DNA of 64,000 nt, from NCBI GenBank assembly GCA_029339505.1, contig JAQISU010000069.1:8044501-8108500 (forward strand), in the 5' to 3' direction. The notes beneath the pieces are model-generated. The model saw nothing but the letters and a program-made list of their open reading frames with translations, did not search any database and was not told the DNA's origin. A program made the translations under genes and the position numbers. Source of the DNA: Unio delphinus (Eukaryota; Mollusca; Bivalvia; Unionida; Unionidae). Below are positions 53,114-63,593 of this stretch, piece after piece. Within the stretch, counting starts at the first letter, position 1. Every line of letters begins with the position of its first letter.

Positions 53114-55177
53114 TCATACAATATCTACTGCCACTCTTTTAAACGGTGTATCTATTAATGGCATTTGTCCTAAGGGCACCCTTGTGACCCTTCCCTTACA
53201 AACGGTTTTCTGACATACGTCGCACGACCTACAGAACCGTGTGACATCGCCATTAACACCGGGCCAGTAGAATTCAGCGACCACCCTGCTAGTGGTCTTA
53301 GCCTTACCTAGGTGTCCTGCCATGCTAGACTCATGCGCCACCCTAAGTACTTGAGATCTATATCTCTGGGGTACGACCACTTGCCAATACTTTTTACCCT
53401 CCCGAGCGCTAAACTCCCTATGAATTAATCCGTTCTTGCGGAAGAATCTAGAGCTACCCCCACGCTTGCAATGTTTAATCGCGCCGGACGTGATTTTCTC
53501 AACAATTGTTCTGATGGATTCATCACGTTCTTGCTCTTGTTTGAAATCATCGCGGGAAATTCCTGAGATCGATTCAGGGACTATTAATTTATGAAACGCG
53601 GATTTCTCTCGCCGTGTTTGCGCTCGCGTTTCGACTGCCTGGGCCAAAGGTATTTTAAAATCGGCCATGGTTGGAAGACGGGAACCTTCAACATTACCGA
53701 TCGTCAGATCGTAAATAGGATTGTCCATACAAAGGGCATCAACAGTTCCCGTTAAGAAAGGTGTTTTTACTGTGATCCTTGCTACGGGAACGCGACCCAT
53801 CGTCTGATCAAGTAACATACATGGGGATTCCCACCCGAGCATTTGGTTATCCTGCACGAGACTACGTTTGATCACTACGGCCGTACAACCAGTGTCACGC
53901 AATACCACGACTTCTCGACCGTTGACAAACCCTCTCGCGGTTGGTACGCGCGCTTCAGGAAATAAACACGTGCCAAGCGAATGAATACAAGGTTCTACCT
54001 GTACGATGTTATCAGTTATACCTTTACTTTGTATAGCCACTGCTACCTTATGTATAAGTGCCTTTCTTTTAGGACAGTCTTTTTGAACATGACCCAATGC
54101 ATTACACAAGAAACACCGCACACGCTGAAAAACTGGATTCCCAACTGACCTTTTTACCTCAGCTGATTTTACAGGCTCCCTAGGCATAGGTCTTACAGAC
54201 TGGTTTCCAGACTTAAAATCTTTTAAAACCACGTTCTGGGTTCCCCCATGAGCTTCGGCAAATAAATCGGCTTGCTTAGCCATATCTTTTACGTTAGTGA
54301 AGACTTTCTCCTTCAGAAATTGATCTAATTCTCGCCCAACTGTATTAAATAATTGATCTCTGAGCAAGAAATCAGTCAACCCTTCAAACGTTTTCACCGC
54401 TTTGCCGCATTCAATCCACCGCTCAAAATAGTTCGCAATTCTGACGGTGAACTGACCAAAGGTTTCTCCCTTATCGGGCTTGCTATACCTGAACTTTTTT
54501 CGAAAACCTTGTTCAGTGAGCTCGTACCTTTTGAGAAGTGCTTCCTTTAGGACGTCGTACTTAAACACATCGTCCCTAGGAAGTCGCGAGTATACATCCA
54601 GTGCTTTACCTTTTAATAAAGCACTCAGATGCAGCGCCCAGTCATTTTGACTCCACTTCTGGTTTTCGGCATACCGCTCAAACCGATGAAGATAACTATC
54701 TATGTTATCTTTTTCATCGTCAAAGGGAGGTAATTTGGGGCCCCTTAATTTGTTAGTGGCAGAATCGTGTTCTCTTCCAGATGTCGCTAATTCTACCTTA
54801 CGCTCATGATCCCGTTGTTTTGCTTTTTCATCTAACTCTATTCGCTTTTGCTCCGCTTCCATTTCCCATCCTATCCTATCCTTTTCCGCCTGCTTCTCTA
54901 ATTCTATCTTTTCCCTCTCGGCCTGCTTCTCTAATTCTATCTTTTCCCTCTCGGCCTGCTTCTCTAATTCTATCTTTTCCCTCTCAAAGGCCCATTTCCT
55001 ATCTTCGGATTCCCTTTCTAATTCCCGTTTCCTTTCATCAGATTCCCTTTCTAATTCCCTTGACCTTGCCCTTTCTTCCCTTTCCCGGGCATGTTCTTCC
55101 TGAATAAATTTCCTTAAGCTTTCACCTTCATACCCAAATTCTTTGCCTAAGGCAACCAAGTCCTTAAGGGATGACAT
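53114..55177 (-). CDS. Gag-protease-integrase N-terminus (up to in-frame TGA)
   Basis: This is the upstream part of a single Gag-Pol frame. I choose the ATG at 55177 (MSSLKDL); an upstream in-frame ATG at 55234 would add a hydrophobic 19-residue leader unlike Gag. Numbered from 55177: a charged coiled coil at about 26-131 includes an 11-residue EREKIELEKQA unit repeated three times. A capsid region spans about 145-311, and its C-terminal part (about 224-310) resembles the SCAN domain. A CCHC zinc knuckle has C355, C358, H363 and C368. The aspartic protease has RDTG (Asp 428) and a downstream DLTIGN. The integrase zinc-binding domain has H615, H622, C652 and C655. The first integrase catalytic Asp is 685. 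The frame ends two residues later at TGA 53114-53116, which removes the rest of integrase, RT and RNase H. Confidence 0.93.
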   Translation of the reverse strand: MSSLKDLVALGKEFGYEGESLRKFIQEEHAREREERARSRELERESDERKRELERESEDRKWAFEREKIELEKQAEREKIELEKQAEREKIELEKQAEKDRIGWEMEAEQKRIELDEKAKQRDHERKVELATSGREHDSATNKLRGPKLPPFDDEKDNIDSYLHRFERYAENQKWSQNDWALHLSALLKGKALDVYSRLPRDDVFKYDVLKEALLKRYELTEQGFRKKFRYSKPDKGETFGQFTVRIANYFERWIECGKAVKTFEGLTDFLLRDQLFNTVGRELDQFLKEKVFTNVKDMAKQADLFAEAHGGTQNVVLKDFKSGNQSVRPMPREPVKSAEVKRSVGNPVFQRVRCFLCNALGHVQKDCPKRKALIHKVAVAIQSKGITDNIVQVEPCIHSLGTCLFPEARVPTARGFVNGREVVVLRDTGCTAVVIKRSLVQDNQMLGWESPCMLLDQTMGRVPVARITVKTPFLTGTVDALCMDNPIYDLTIGNVEGSRLPTMADFKIPLAQAVETRAQTRREKSAFHKLIVPESISGISRDDFKQEQERDESIRTIVEKITSGAIKHCKRGGSSRFFRKNGLIHREFSAREGKKYWQVVVPQRYRSQVLRVAHESSMAGHLGKAKTTSRVVAEFYWPGVNGDVTRFCRSCDVCQKTVCKGRVTRVPLGQMPLIDTPFKRVAVDIV
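54889..54990 (-). repeat. 33-bp coding minisatellite in gag
   Basis: Three tandem 33-bp units (plus strand TGCTTCTCTAATTCTATCTT…) encode the 11-residue heptad-like EREKIELEKQA in the coiled coil. The length is a multiple of three, so copy changes keep the frame. Confidence 0.9.
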
Positions 55178-55376
55178 GACAATGACAATTGTAATATGAA
55201 TATAGATATATAACCAAACCAATACTTTGAACACGTTTATACTGGACTCACGGACCTAGGTAAACTAAACAAAATAAACTCCAACTAGAGTATTATCTTA
55301 ACAGAAGGTCACGCTCAAATATAAACATTAAATGTATACCTTCACAAAAATGATTGACAGTTCACTTAATCCAACG

Positions 55377-55394
55377 ATCCCACTTCTGACACCA
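55377..55394 (-). other. primer binding site, tRNA-Leu(CAA) type
   Basis: The minus strand reads TGGTGTCAGAAGTGGGAT, one base inside the 5' LTR. It is complementary to 18 nt of the 3' end of animal tRNA-Leu(CAA), including CCA (tRNA sequence from memory). Confidence 0.8.
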
Positions 55395-55395
55395 T

Positions 55396-57001
55396 TGTAA
55401 CAGAATTGTTACCGAGAGGAGGGTGGATTAAATGAACAATACAAACACAATTTGTGAAAGAAAATATAAATTTATGTAATAAATTGTAAATGAAAAAAAA
55501 TACAGATGTAACAACACAATAATTCATGCACTCAACCCACAATTAAACTCACAATCATTCACAATACATGAACAAATTAAATAACAATACAAAAGGAATC
55601 ACAAATGTAAAGGGATCTCTTGGATTATACACAGATCCAAGAATCCTTTACGAAAGTTAAATAAATGCAAGTATGATTTACGAAAAAAAAATAAACACAA
55701 ACGACAAACTATCTATCGCACGATGGATTGCGATAACTAGCACGATCATATACTTGTATTCAATCAAGTTGCTAGCTTTTATTGATATCTATGTGATCAC
55801 TTGAAATATTATTGCGATCTGACATAAACATGCAAATACAACAATGTATTAAATTATATCACAATTTCAATACACCTATGTGTCTCCCCTGTATAACCGC
55901 ACGATTCAGCAACAGTTGAATCGTCTCCCAGTTTCCCCGAGAACCGAGGGTTGACCAATACTATTATCGGACGTTTCCCTACACGGATCCACCACAGTTA
56001 TACGTTCAGACAGCATACAACATCTACCAGAACCAACGGTTCCTCACTACCCTAGATGTCGACCCGGACGTTTTACAACTCTAAGACAGCTCCGACACTC
56101 GGACTTCTAGCTTTCCGGATATTTACATGTTACACAGATGTTGACGAACAGACAGTTCGACACACAGACAGATACTTCAATTCCGTTTGCACAAATTAAC
56201 GGCACAAGCACATTCAGATATTTATACAGAGATGTTCCAGAACAAACAATAGATGTCCCACAACAAATCAGACGATATCAAAGACGTTTATCAAAAGATG
56301 GTATCAGATGTGTTAACAGCTACGGTATCAACGATGTTATTAGCAGCTACGGTATCAGATACATTGTAACAACTACGTTAGCAGCTACGGTATCAGAGAC
56401 GGTATCAACGATGCTATTAGATGCGCTATCAGTGATGTACTTCTACGGTATCAACGACGGAATCAACGACGGAATCAACGACGGAATCAACTATAATAAA
56501 CAAAACCAGACTAATAATAGTTGCCTCAAAAATAATCTAAGCCGTAGATTACGATATTGTATTTAAAGTCTAAAAGTGACTAGTAATTCCAAATATTCCA
56601 CGTTCATTGCAATAAAGGCATCATTATACGAAAAGATACTCTGAATAAAATTCACAATACAACGAAATGTAAATTTAACACTCACCCCTTTGGCTGGAGA
56701 TTTGCAAGACGAGGTTATCTATCCTTCGATTAGATATTTTAGTTCCCGTAAATAATAATGAGAAATCCTTCGCCTTATATACTCTCAATAGGTGAACATA
56801 AATCACATCGAGCTTGCCGTGCACCACGTAAAACGAGTATTTCGGATTTCATGTAAATTACAAATTGGCACATGCAAATCGTTACACGCCACTTAATCAC
56901 CCCAGGTAATGCGTGTACGACGAAATCAAGAAAATGGTGAGTTTCGTTTGCAATTCAAGTACAACAAAAATCAGTTCAAATTTTCGCCTAATTCTGTGAC
57001 A
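55396..57001 (-). repeat. 5' LTR of the Gypsy element
   Basis: 1,606 bp, the promoter copy for the element's genomic RNA. TATA-like GTATATAAGG is at 56773-56782 and AATAAA at 55778-55783, minus strand. It is identical to the 3' LTR except at 56100, 56414, 56424, 56566 and 56634. A plus-strand (antisense) frame of 142-168 codons in both LTRs has a simple-repeat core and ends at different places in the two copies, so it is not called. Confidence 0.96.
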
Positions 57002-57460
57002 ATAATACTACCCAAATAATCACAAATACTATCTAAATAAACAATAATACTACCCAAATAATCAAAAATACTATCTAAATAAACAATAATACTACCCAAA
57101 TAATCACAAATACTATCTAAATAAACAATAATACTACCCAAATAATCACAAATACTATCTAAATAAACAATAATACTACCCAAATAATCAAAAATACTAT
57201 CTAAATAAACAATAATACTACCCAAATAATCAAAAATACTATCTAAATAAACAATAATACTACCCAAATAATCACAAATACTATCTAAGTAAACAATAAT
57301 ACTACCCAAATAATCAAAAATACTATCTAAATAAACAATAATACTACCCAAATAATCAAAAATACTATCTAAATAAACAATAATACTACCCAAATAATCA
57401 AAAATACTATCTAAATAAACAATAATACTACCCATATAATCCCGAATACTATCTAACTAT
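57002..57460. repeat. 42-bp satellite, right segment (~11 copies)
   Basis: The satellite continues in phase after the ATAAT duplication. It decays after 57425 (CCATATAATCCCGAATACTATCTAACTATATATTAA). A rare TCTAAGTAAAC variant at 57289 is shared with 42637 in the left segment. Confidence 0.96.
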
Positions 57461-59512
57461 ATATTAATACTATCCAAGTACGCCCACATACTTCGGAAAT
57501 ATACATTAATTACACCGAAATACATCCCGCAATATACGCAAATACCGTACACAAGACGTAAATATTATGTTTATATTTAATAGAATAATTTAATATTGTA
57601 CAGTGCTTTAAAATAATTTTGAATTAACCATGTCATGCTTTCATTTGACTTGAATACTAAAGAGTTTCCATTAAAAGGGAAACTGGTAGACTGAGTTCGT
57701 TTTGTACTTTGCATGAAGTACTCCAGTATTTTCGATAAAACGTTCAGATGTTTAGAGTTTGGTAAAGACTTTTAATAAACATGTATCAGACACCTTGCAT
57801 GCATCGATATATGTATATATAGTTTATAATACAAAATAATATCCAATGCTATTCTTTGCGATCTTCTGCTGCAGCACTCATAAATAGTCATCTTATACTG
57901 CACAGCATGAGGAATTTATGGACACGCTGAGATTAAATCAGATCACTAAGGCTTATTTAGGGCACACTGAGATTAAACCAGATCACTAAGGCTTAGGGAC
58001 ACACTGAGATTTAACCAGTTCACCGAGGCTTCATGCGATAGGGGACAAAAGTGTTTTAGAAAACAATGTCTCGAAAAGCTCCTTTTGTGCGTGTAGACTC
58101 ATCAGTGTCATACCAGTTTGTTAGTTCTTATGACGGTGAGTGATGTGCCGGCTTCACAGTATTTGCTTCTGTGTTACAATTGTCTCATCAGCCACTAAAT
58201 GCCTACTTATATCTCTCACGCATTCACTCCTTCGCATGTATGTGGTGGCTCCGCCCCATGAAAGAAAACACTGTTCTTTGCGACGGATATATATGCTGTA
58301 GTGCTAGACGTTATCCTGTTCAAAGCCTTCTAATCCAGCTGTGCCATGAACAGGTAGAAAACCAAAAGTCAGAGAAGTTAACTGCGGCCGCTGCATATCA
58401 TGATCAGATTACTTGGTCCCATGAAATTGCCGCATATCCTTTTTTGCGCAATTTGTACCTGATAAACGTTTTTGCCGATCATCCCCGATGTCAACGCCCA
58501 TACTTAATATATGTTTACAAATATTTCTTTATATAAAAGACATACCTTTTCTCTGTGAAGTTCTATCTAGGTGTTTAGGGTCTCCATTGTCGTACCGTAC
58601 CAGAGGAGGATTTGCTTAATTCCCATTCTACTACTAAATCATTTGAAACTAATAATTACGTAGGAGGCTAACGGTCTTATCGTGCCTCGCATAGCTGTGT
58701 ACCCTTTCTGCTCTTGAATAGTCAATACGATTCTTTGTGCTTTCTTCGCGTGACCAGAGCGTTGCAAGGCTATTTACGTCGAGGTAGGTCATTGTATAAT
58801 TAGTGACTTCGTTTAGCTGGACTACATTATGAAATTTCCAGCAGAGTGAGTACATTTGAAGTGATCATTATATATAACTTTAGAAGTTCAACAGGATATC
58901 AGTCCTATATTCTTTTTATGTAAAAATCATTTTAGCATTATTGTTTTACCACTTTCATAACTTCATATAAGGCAATATATTTTCATTGATCTAAATACAA
59001 AACGCCTAATCAAATATGCATTTGTAATAAACAGACAGAATGATTAAACATCAATCATTGTGATGGGTTCATCACAGTCGAAATCCGCTAGCGCCAATTC
59101 ACATTTTGTTCTAATTAAATTGTTCTCTATGTGTCATGCAGTACACGGTCACGTGCAAAGTCGACAACAGGTTGTTTGCTTGAGAAGGAAAGGTTTACTA
59201 CCTTTTCATGCGGTCACTTAAGCTATTGAAATAGTCATTTTAAGCTTATGGACTAGTTAATTATTATTTTTGTTTTCTGTTCCATTCTTATCTTGCAAAG
59301 GACCATCTTTGTGAAGCTATTCCGTTTGCGAAAGTCAACGTAGCTAACCTATCTGTTGATATTTAATGGTTCTGTATGAAGACAAAATATTACTTGAATA
59401 CATGCTAGAGGTAAAATTATCATTGTATAACTGCGCTCTCTTCCACATTTTCCAAAAAAACCTATTTCCTATTTTACTTTAATGTTTTTTTATTTGTGTG
59501 TGTATTATGTGC
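57461..59512. other. AT-rich non-coding DNA with one small repeat
   Basis: 57919-58033 has three copies of a 36-42-bp unit (GGACACACTGAGATTAAACCAG…AAGGCTTA). A 121-codon plus frame at 58171-58536 has no recognisable domain and is not called. Confidence 0.45.
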
Positions 59513-59519
59513 GTGTGCT

Positions 59520-59598
<79 letters not shown>

Positions 59599-59600
59599 AC
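59513..59600. repeat. (TA)n(TG)n microsatellite
   Basis: About 58 bp of TA followed by TG repeats; the preceding bases are TG-rich as well. Confidence 0.96.
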
Positions 59601-59925
59601 CATATAACATATATAACGGGGAAATAATTATAGATACAATGGTTAGAGAGCAAAGCTGCAGTTATATTTATAAGCATCATTTATCTACACCATTGTCAGG
59701 AAACGTGTCTAGTTTCAACCTATGCAAAGTCACGTACGCAACATATGTTATCATTGGCTAAATGTAACGGTGATCAGTCGTTTAAGAAACAGCTTTTTCA
59801 ACGTAAATGAAATGTAAGCTTTGGCATGGAATAAAATGTTGTTTAGTATTGACTTGACATGCCAATTCCTCTCTTTTCACATTAATATCTGAAGAAATAG
59901 CGTTAACTGATATGCCTATATGCTT
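59601..59925. other. non-coding DNA
   Basis: Nothing recognised. Confidence 0.45.
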
Positions 59926-60370
59926 CACACTTTCAGATACGTTTGTATCCTTCATTACATTAAGACACACTTTCAGATACGTTTGTATCCTTCATTACAT
60001 TAAGACACACTTTCAGATACGTTTGTATCCTTCATTACATTAAGACACACTTTCAGATACGTTTGTATCCTTCATTACATTAAGACACACTTTCAGATAC
60101 GTTTGTATCCTTCATTACATTAAGACACACTTTCAGATACGTTTGTATCCTTCATTACATTAAGACACACTTTCAGATACGTTTGTATCCTTCATTACAT
60201 TAAGACACACTTTCAGATACGTTTGTATCCTTCATTACATTAAGACACACTTTCAGATACGTTTGTATCCTTCATTACATTAAGACACACTTTCAGATAC
60301 GTTTGTATCCTTCATTACATTAAGACACACTTTCAGATACGTTTGTATCCTTCATTACATTAAGACACAC
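59926..60370. repeat. 40-bp minisatellite, 11 identical copies
   Basis: The unit begins CACACTTTCAGATACGTTTG and ends TTACATTAAGA. Eleven full copies plus 5 bp run without one substitution or indel, so the expansion is very recent or actively homogenised (or an assembly artefact). Confidence 0.97.
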
Positions 60371-61185
60371 GTTCCATAAAAGATTCAAATAATTTTAGAA
60401 TTTTTAATATCTCTTTGTTGAAGTTCATTTTGCAACTGTTGAGTGTATGGAGAAAGCATGATGTTCAACAGAATTTGTAAGTACAAATATGAATTCGAGG
60501 CTTTTAATATGTCCTGACACTAATCTTGTTTCTTTGCATACTTTCGTTTCCTGATAATGCATATCGTATGCCCGGTTCTGGTTCTACTAAATTATGGAAG
60601 AGACACGTGACAAATCAAGAAAAAGCTAGATGTATATACAAGTATTAGCATCAAAGAGAGAAGACAAGATTACCATAAAAATGTAAGAGAACGTTTAGTC
60701 ATAATCATATCAATCAACCATCGCCTATCCAATTGAAATTATTATCAACTTTGAACCCGTTTCGGATAAATAATGTATGGTTTTATTTGTATGCAACTGG
60801 TTCGTCAAGCAGCCTTAATCACTCAAAATACAACATAGAACATTGATTAGTATCGTCAGTTTGCCACTTTTAGCAGTCTATTATGTAAATTCAAAGATTG
60901 AATACGTTACTTTAAAACATCAAAACAGTCTAAAGGCGTGCCCGCATCCCAGATGATTTCCACATTTTGAGTCAGATTATGAAAACTTCACTAATTAGGA
61001 AGGAAACAGTGTGATGGTAAATCAATCGAATGGCATATAAATCCAATTTAATTTTCTTTTCATTGCACAACTAGGTAACCAATCATTGTAGACATTTGCG
61101 AACATGTACACGCTGTTCAGTTTTTATAGATCAACACCTTTATAAAGACTGTACGGAGTCTTGCAAACTAATAGAACTCTATTTA
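60371..61185. other. AT-rich non-coding DNA
   Basis: Nothing recognised. Confidence 0.45.
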
Positions 61186-61350
61186 TAACTACATACTATA
61201 TTGAGTCATGAAAGCTAATATATCAATACCTATAAATACATACTGTATCGAGTCAGGTAAACGAATGTATCGCCCTAAAACACATACTGTATTTAGTCAA
61301 GTAACCTAATATATCTCTATCTATACATACACAATATAAGCTAATATATC
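61186..61350. repeat. degenerate ~55-bp tandem repeat
   Basis: About three to four decayed copies keyed on ACATACTGTAT…GAGTCAGGTAA…CTAATATATC. Confidence 0.65.
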
Positions 61351-61706
61351 TCTTCTTTTCTTACCCATGCGACAGAGAAATCTAGCAGTTTGGCACCTAT
61401 CTCAGTGTAACCATCTAAGACCATTCGTCTCAGGCAAGGTGTCCACGCCCTTAGAAGTACGTTTAATAACATAAACCATTGCTGTCTTCTACTGTGCCGT
61501 AGGTGTTCTCTAAATCAAACAATAACAACAAGAACACATACATAGCACACACATAGTAACTGAAGTTCAATGCATCTTTGAGAACAAACCATGCAGAAAC
61601 ATTTCGAGAGAGACAAAGACTAATACACATACATGTGGAGAGTTTTGGTATTATGCTAGTTCGTTCCCATCATCATGATCAATTTTGTCCAATATAATAA
61701 TAATCA
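61351..61706. other. non-coding DNA
   Basis: Nothing recognised. Confidence 0.45.
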
Positions 61707-61750
<44 letters not shown>

Positions 61751-61761
61751 ATAATAATAAT
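61707..61761. repeat. (ACT)n(AAT)n microsatellite
   Basis: About 15 ACT repeats followed by AAT repeats. It may be the simple-repeat tail of the dispersed element on its right. Confidence 0.95.
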
Positions 61762-62060
61762 GATTTGGTATAGCGCCTATTCACTAGCAGCTCTAAGCGT
61801 TTTACAACATATATAATGATTTGATTAAAATTAATAGAAAACGCTATAAAATAAAAAAAATAAAACTTTAAAAAATGTTAAAACGATTTAAGGTATGAAA
61901 CTATTATGTCTTATGTTTGTTCTGGCAGTCTTAAGATATGAGTTTTAAGAGCACTCTTGAAAGGGATCACTGTCTTTGTGTCTAATTTCAAATGGCAATT
62001 CGTTTCACGTTGCTGGGCTCTTGTATGCAAAAATAACGTTGTCAATATGACTTCGTTTTT
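61762..62060 (-). repeat. probable dispersed repeat with TATAGCGCC / AAGCGTTTTACAA motifs
   Basis: TGGTATAGCGCCTATTCACTAGCAGCTCTAAGCGTTTTACAA next to a trinucleotide tail resembles a repeat widespread in animal genomes (TATATAGCGCC…CTCAAAGCGCTTTACA). The later part (TTTTAAGAGCACTCTTGAAAGG…TTCGTTTCACGTTGCTGGGC) fits the same family. This is recognition from memory; the class is uncertain. Confidence 0.4.
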
Positions 62061-62205
62061 ATAGTGGAAACAAAGATTATGCGATTGTCAGAGGAAGATT
62101 GTAAATATCTTGCTGGTGTGTACACATGTTTCCAGCGCTAGCTCAGTACATTTCCATTTCAGCGTTATTGAATGTAAATAAAGCAACCCACTAGTTTTAA
62201 ATACT

Positions 62206-62675
62206 TTGTGTGAAATAAATTATATACTGTTATCTACATATAATGATGCTGACCTTAAAATTGACTGTGCTACATGTAGGATAAAATTCTTAATGTTGTG
62301 TGAAATAAATTATATACTGTTATCTACATATAATGATGCTGCCCTTAAAATTTACTGTGCTACATGTAGGATAAAATTCTTAATGTTGTGTGAAATAAAT
62401 TATATACTGTTATCAACATATAATGATGCTGACCTTAAAATTGACTGTGCTACATGTAGGATAAAATTCTTAATGTTGTGTGAAATAAATTATATACTGG
62501 TATCTACATTTAATGATGCTGACCTTAAAATTGACTGTGCTACATGTAGGATAAAATTCTTAATGTTGTGTGAAATAAATTATATACTGTTATCTACATT
62601 TAATGATGCTGACCTTAAAATTGACTGTGCTACATGTAGGATAAAATTCTTAATGTTGTGTGAAATAAACAATGA
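62206..62675. repeat. 90-bp minisatellite, 5 copies
   Basis: Copies start TGAAATAAATTATATACTGT at 62211, 62301, 62391, 62481 and 62571, with a partial sixth. They differ at about one to three sites each. The 30-codon period leaves an open 167-codon frame (repeat MLCEINYILLSTYNDADLKI…), a repeat artefact. Confidence 0.95.
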
Positions 62676-63498
62676 CATAAAACACTGTACCATGCGCATA
62701 GACTGTTGACCTATATACTGCATAGCCACCCAGATCTCTTAAAAACTGCGAAAAAATTAGTTAAAGCCAGAAAGGTGTTATGTCAAACATGCTTTATTCT
62801 AATTTTGTTCAGTATCTCCATTGTGTCCCAGTTAGATGCAAAATACTTGCACTATTTAGTGACAAAACTTACAAGCCATATGCAATCATTTTTCCGTCAA
62901 CACTCTGATTCCATTTGTCACTGCAGCACATGTCGTATTTCCAACACAGAAACATAATTTTTCAATGAATCTGTGAACTTAAAAGTTTAGCAGATGGCTA
63001 TCCGCTTAGGTCTGTATTAGGAGGGTCGTTTATAGGGGGAGGGGGAGGGTAATGTTTCAAAAAATTGAACCGATGAAATGAAAGAGCATCTTTTTATTAT
63101 TATGAATTATTTATTGACAATTTAATATAAAATCCATATCATAACAAATAATATCCCATTAGTGTGCGACGCTTTATGTTTTTTTTTTCTTTTCTCACGC
63201 CTATAAATTGTGTACTTCGGATGCAAAGGTCACGCAACAGTCGTCATTTACACATTTGTATTCATGCGCCGCATGTAGACATTGGGACGTGAACAACAGT
63301 GATGAGTTCTTTCACTTTACAGGAATCTATTGTGTGACTAATAATCTAAGTTGGGGTTTGAACCGAAACAAATAAATCCCAGTAGCGGGGATTAGACTGT
63401 GCGTGTACGCACTCAGGCAAGCCTTGCGGCAAGATAAATAATTTTAGCCCCTTGCCTGGGATTTTCTTTCCTCGGTCGAAACCCTACATAGATTAAAT
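62676..63498. other. non-coding DNA
   Basis: No gene is recognised. Four G-runs at 63023-63049 could form a G-quadruplex. Confidence 0.45.
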
Positions 63499-63513
63499 CT
63501 CTCTCTCTCTCTT

Positions 63514-63592
<79 letters not shown>
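63499..63592. repeat. (CT)n(AT)n microsatellite
   Basis: CT run with two CTTT interruptions, then a short AT run. Confidence 0.97.

Positions 63593-63593
<1 letters not shown>

Larger units (their letters stand above)
49028..57001 (-). mobile_element. complete Ty3/Gypsy LTR retrotransposon, Gmr1-like
   Basis: A 7,974-bp element with TG…CA-ended LTRs, flanked by a perfect 5-bp duplication ATAAT (49023-49027 and 57002-57006). Deleting the element plus one ATAAT restores a continuous 42-bp satellite phase, so the boundaries are exact. Minus-strand order is 5' LTR (55396-57001), PBS, Gag, zinc knuckle, protease, integrase, reverse transcriptase, RNase H, polypurine tract, 3' LTR (49028-50633). 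Integrase preceding reverse transcriptase is the reverse of ordinary Gypsy elements and matches the Gmr1 group. No env-like frame or chromodomain is seen. One in-frame TGA interrupts pol. Confidence 0.95.

Noticed and set aside
58171..58536. A 121-codon plus frame
   Set aside because: Composition is ordinary for random sequence and no motif is recognisable; it is kept out for lack of support.
59926..60370. Regular 40-bp repeats as a CRISPR array
   Set aside because: The copies are contiguous with no spacers, and the sequence is eukaryotic.
62206..62709. A 167-codon frame of 30-residue repeats as a repeat protein
   Set aside because: It is the 90-bp minisatellite in a stop-free frame, with no signal or domain.
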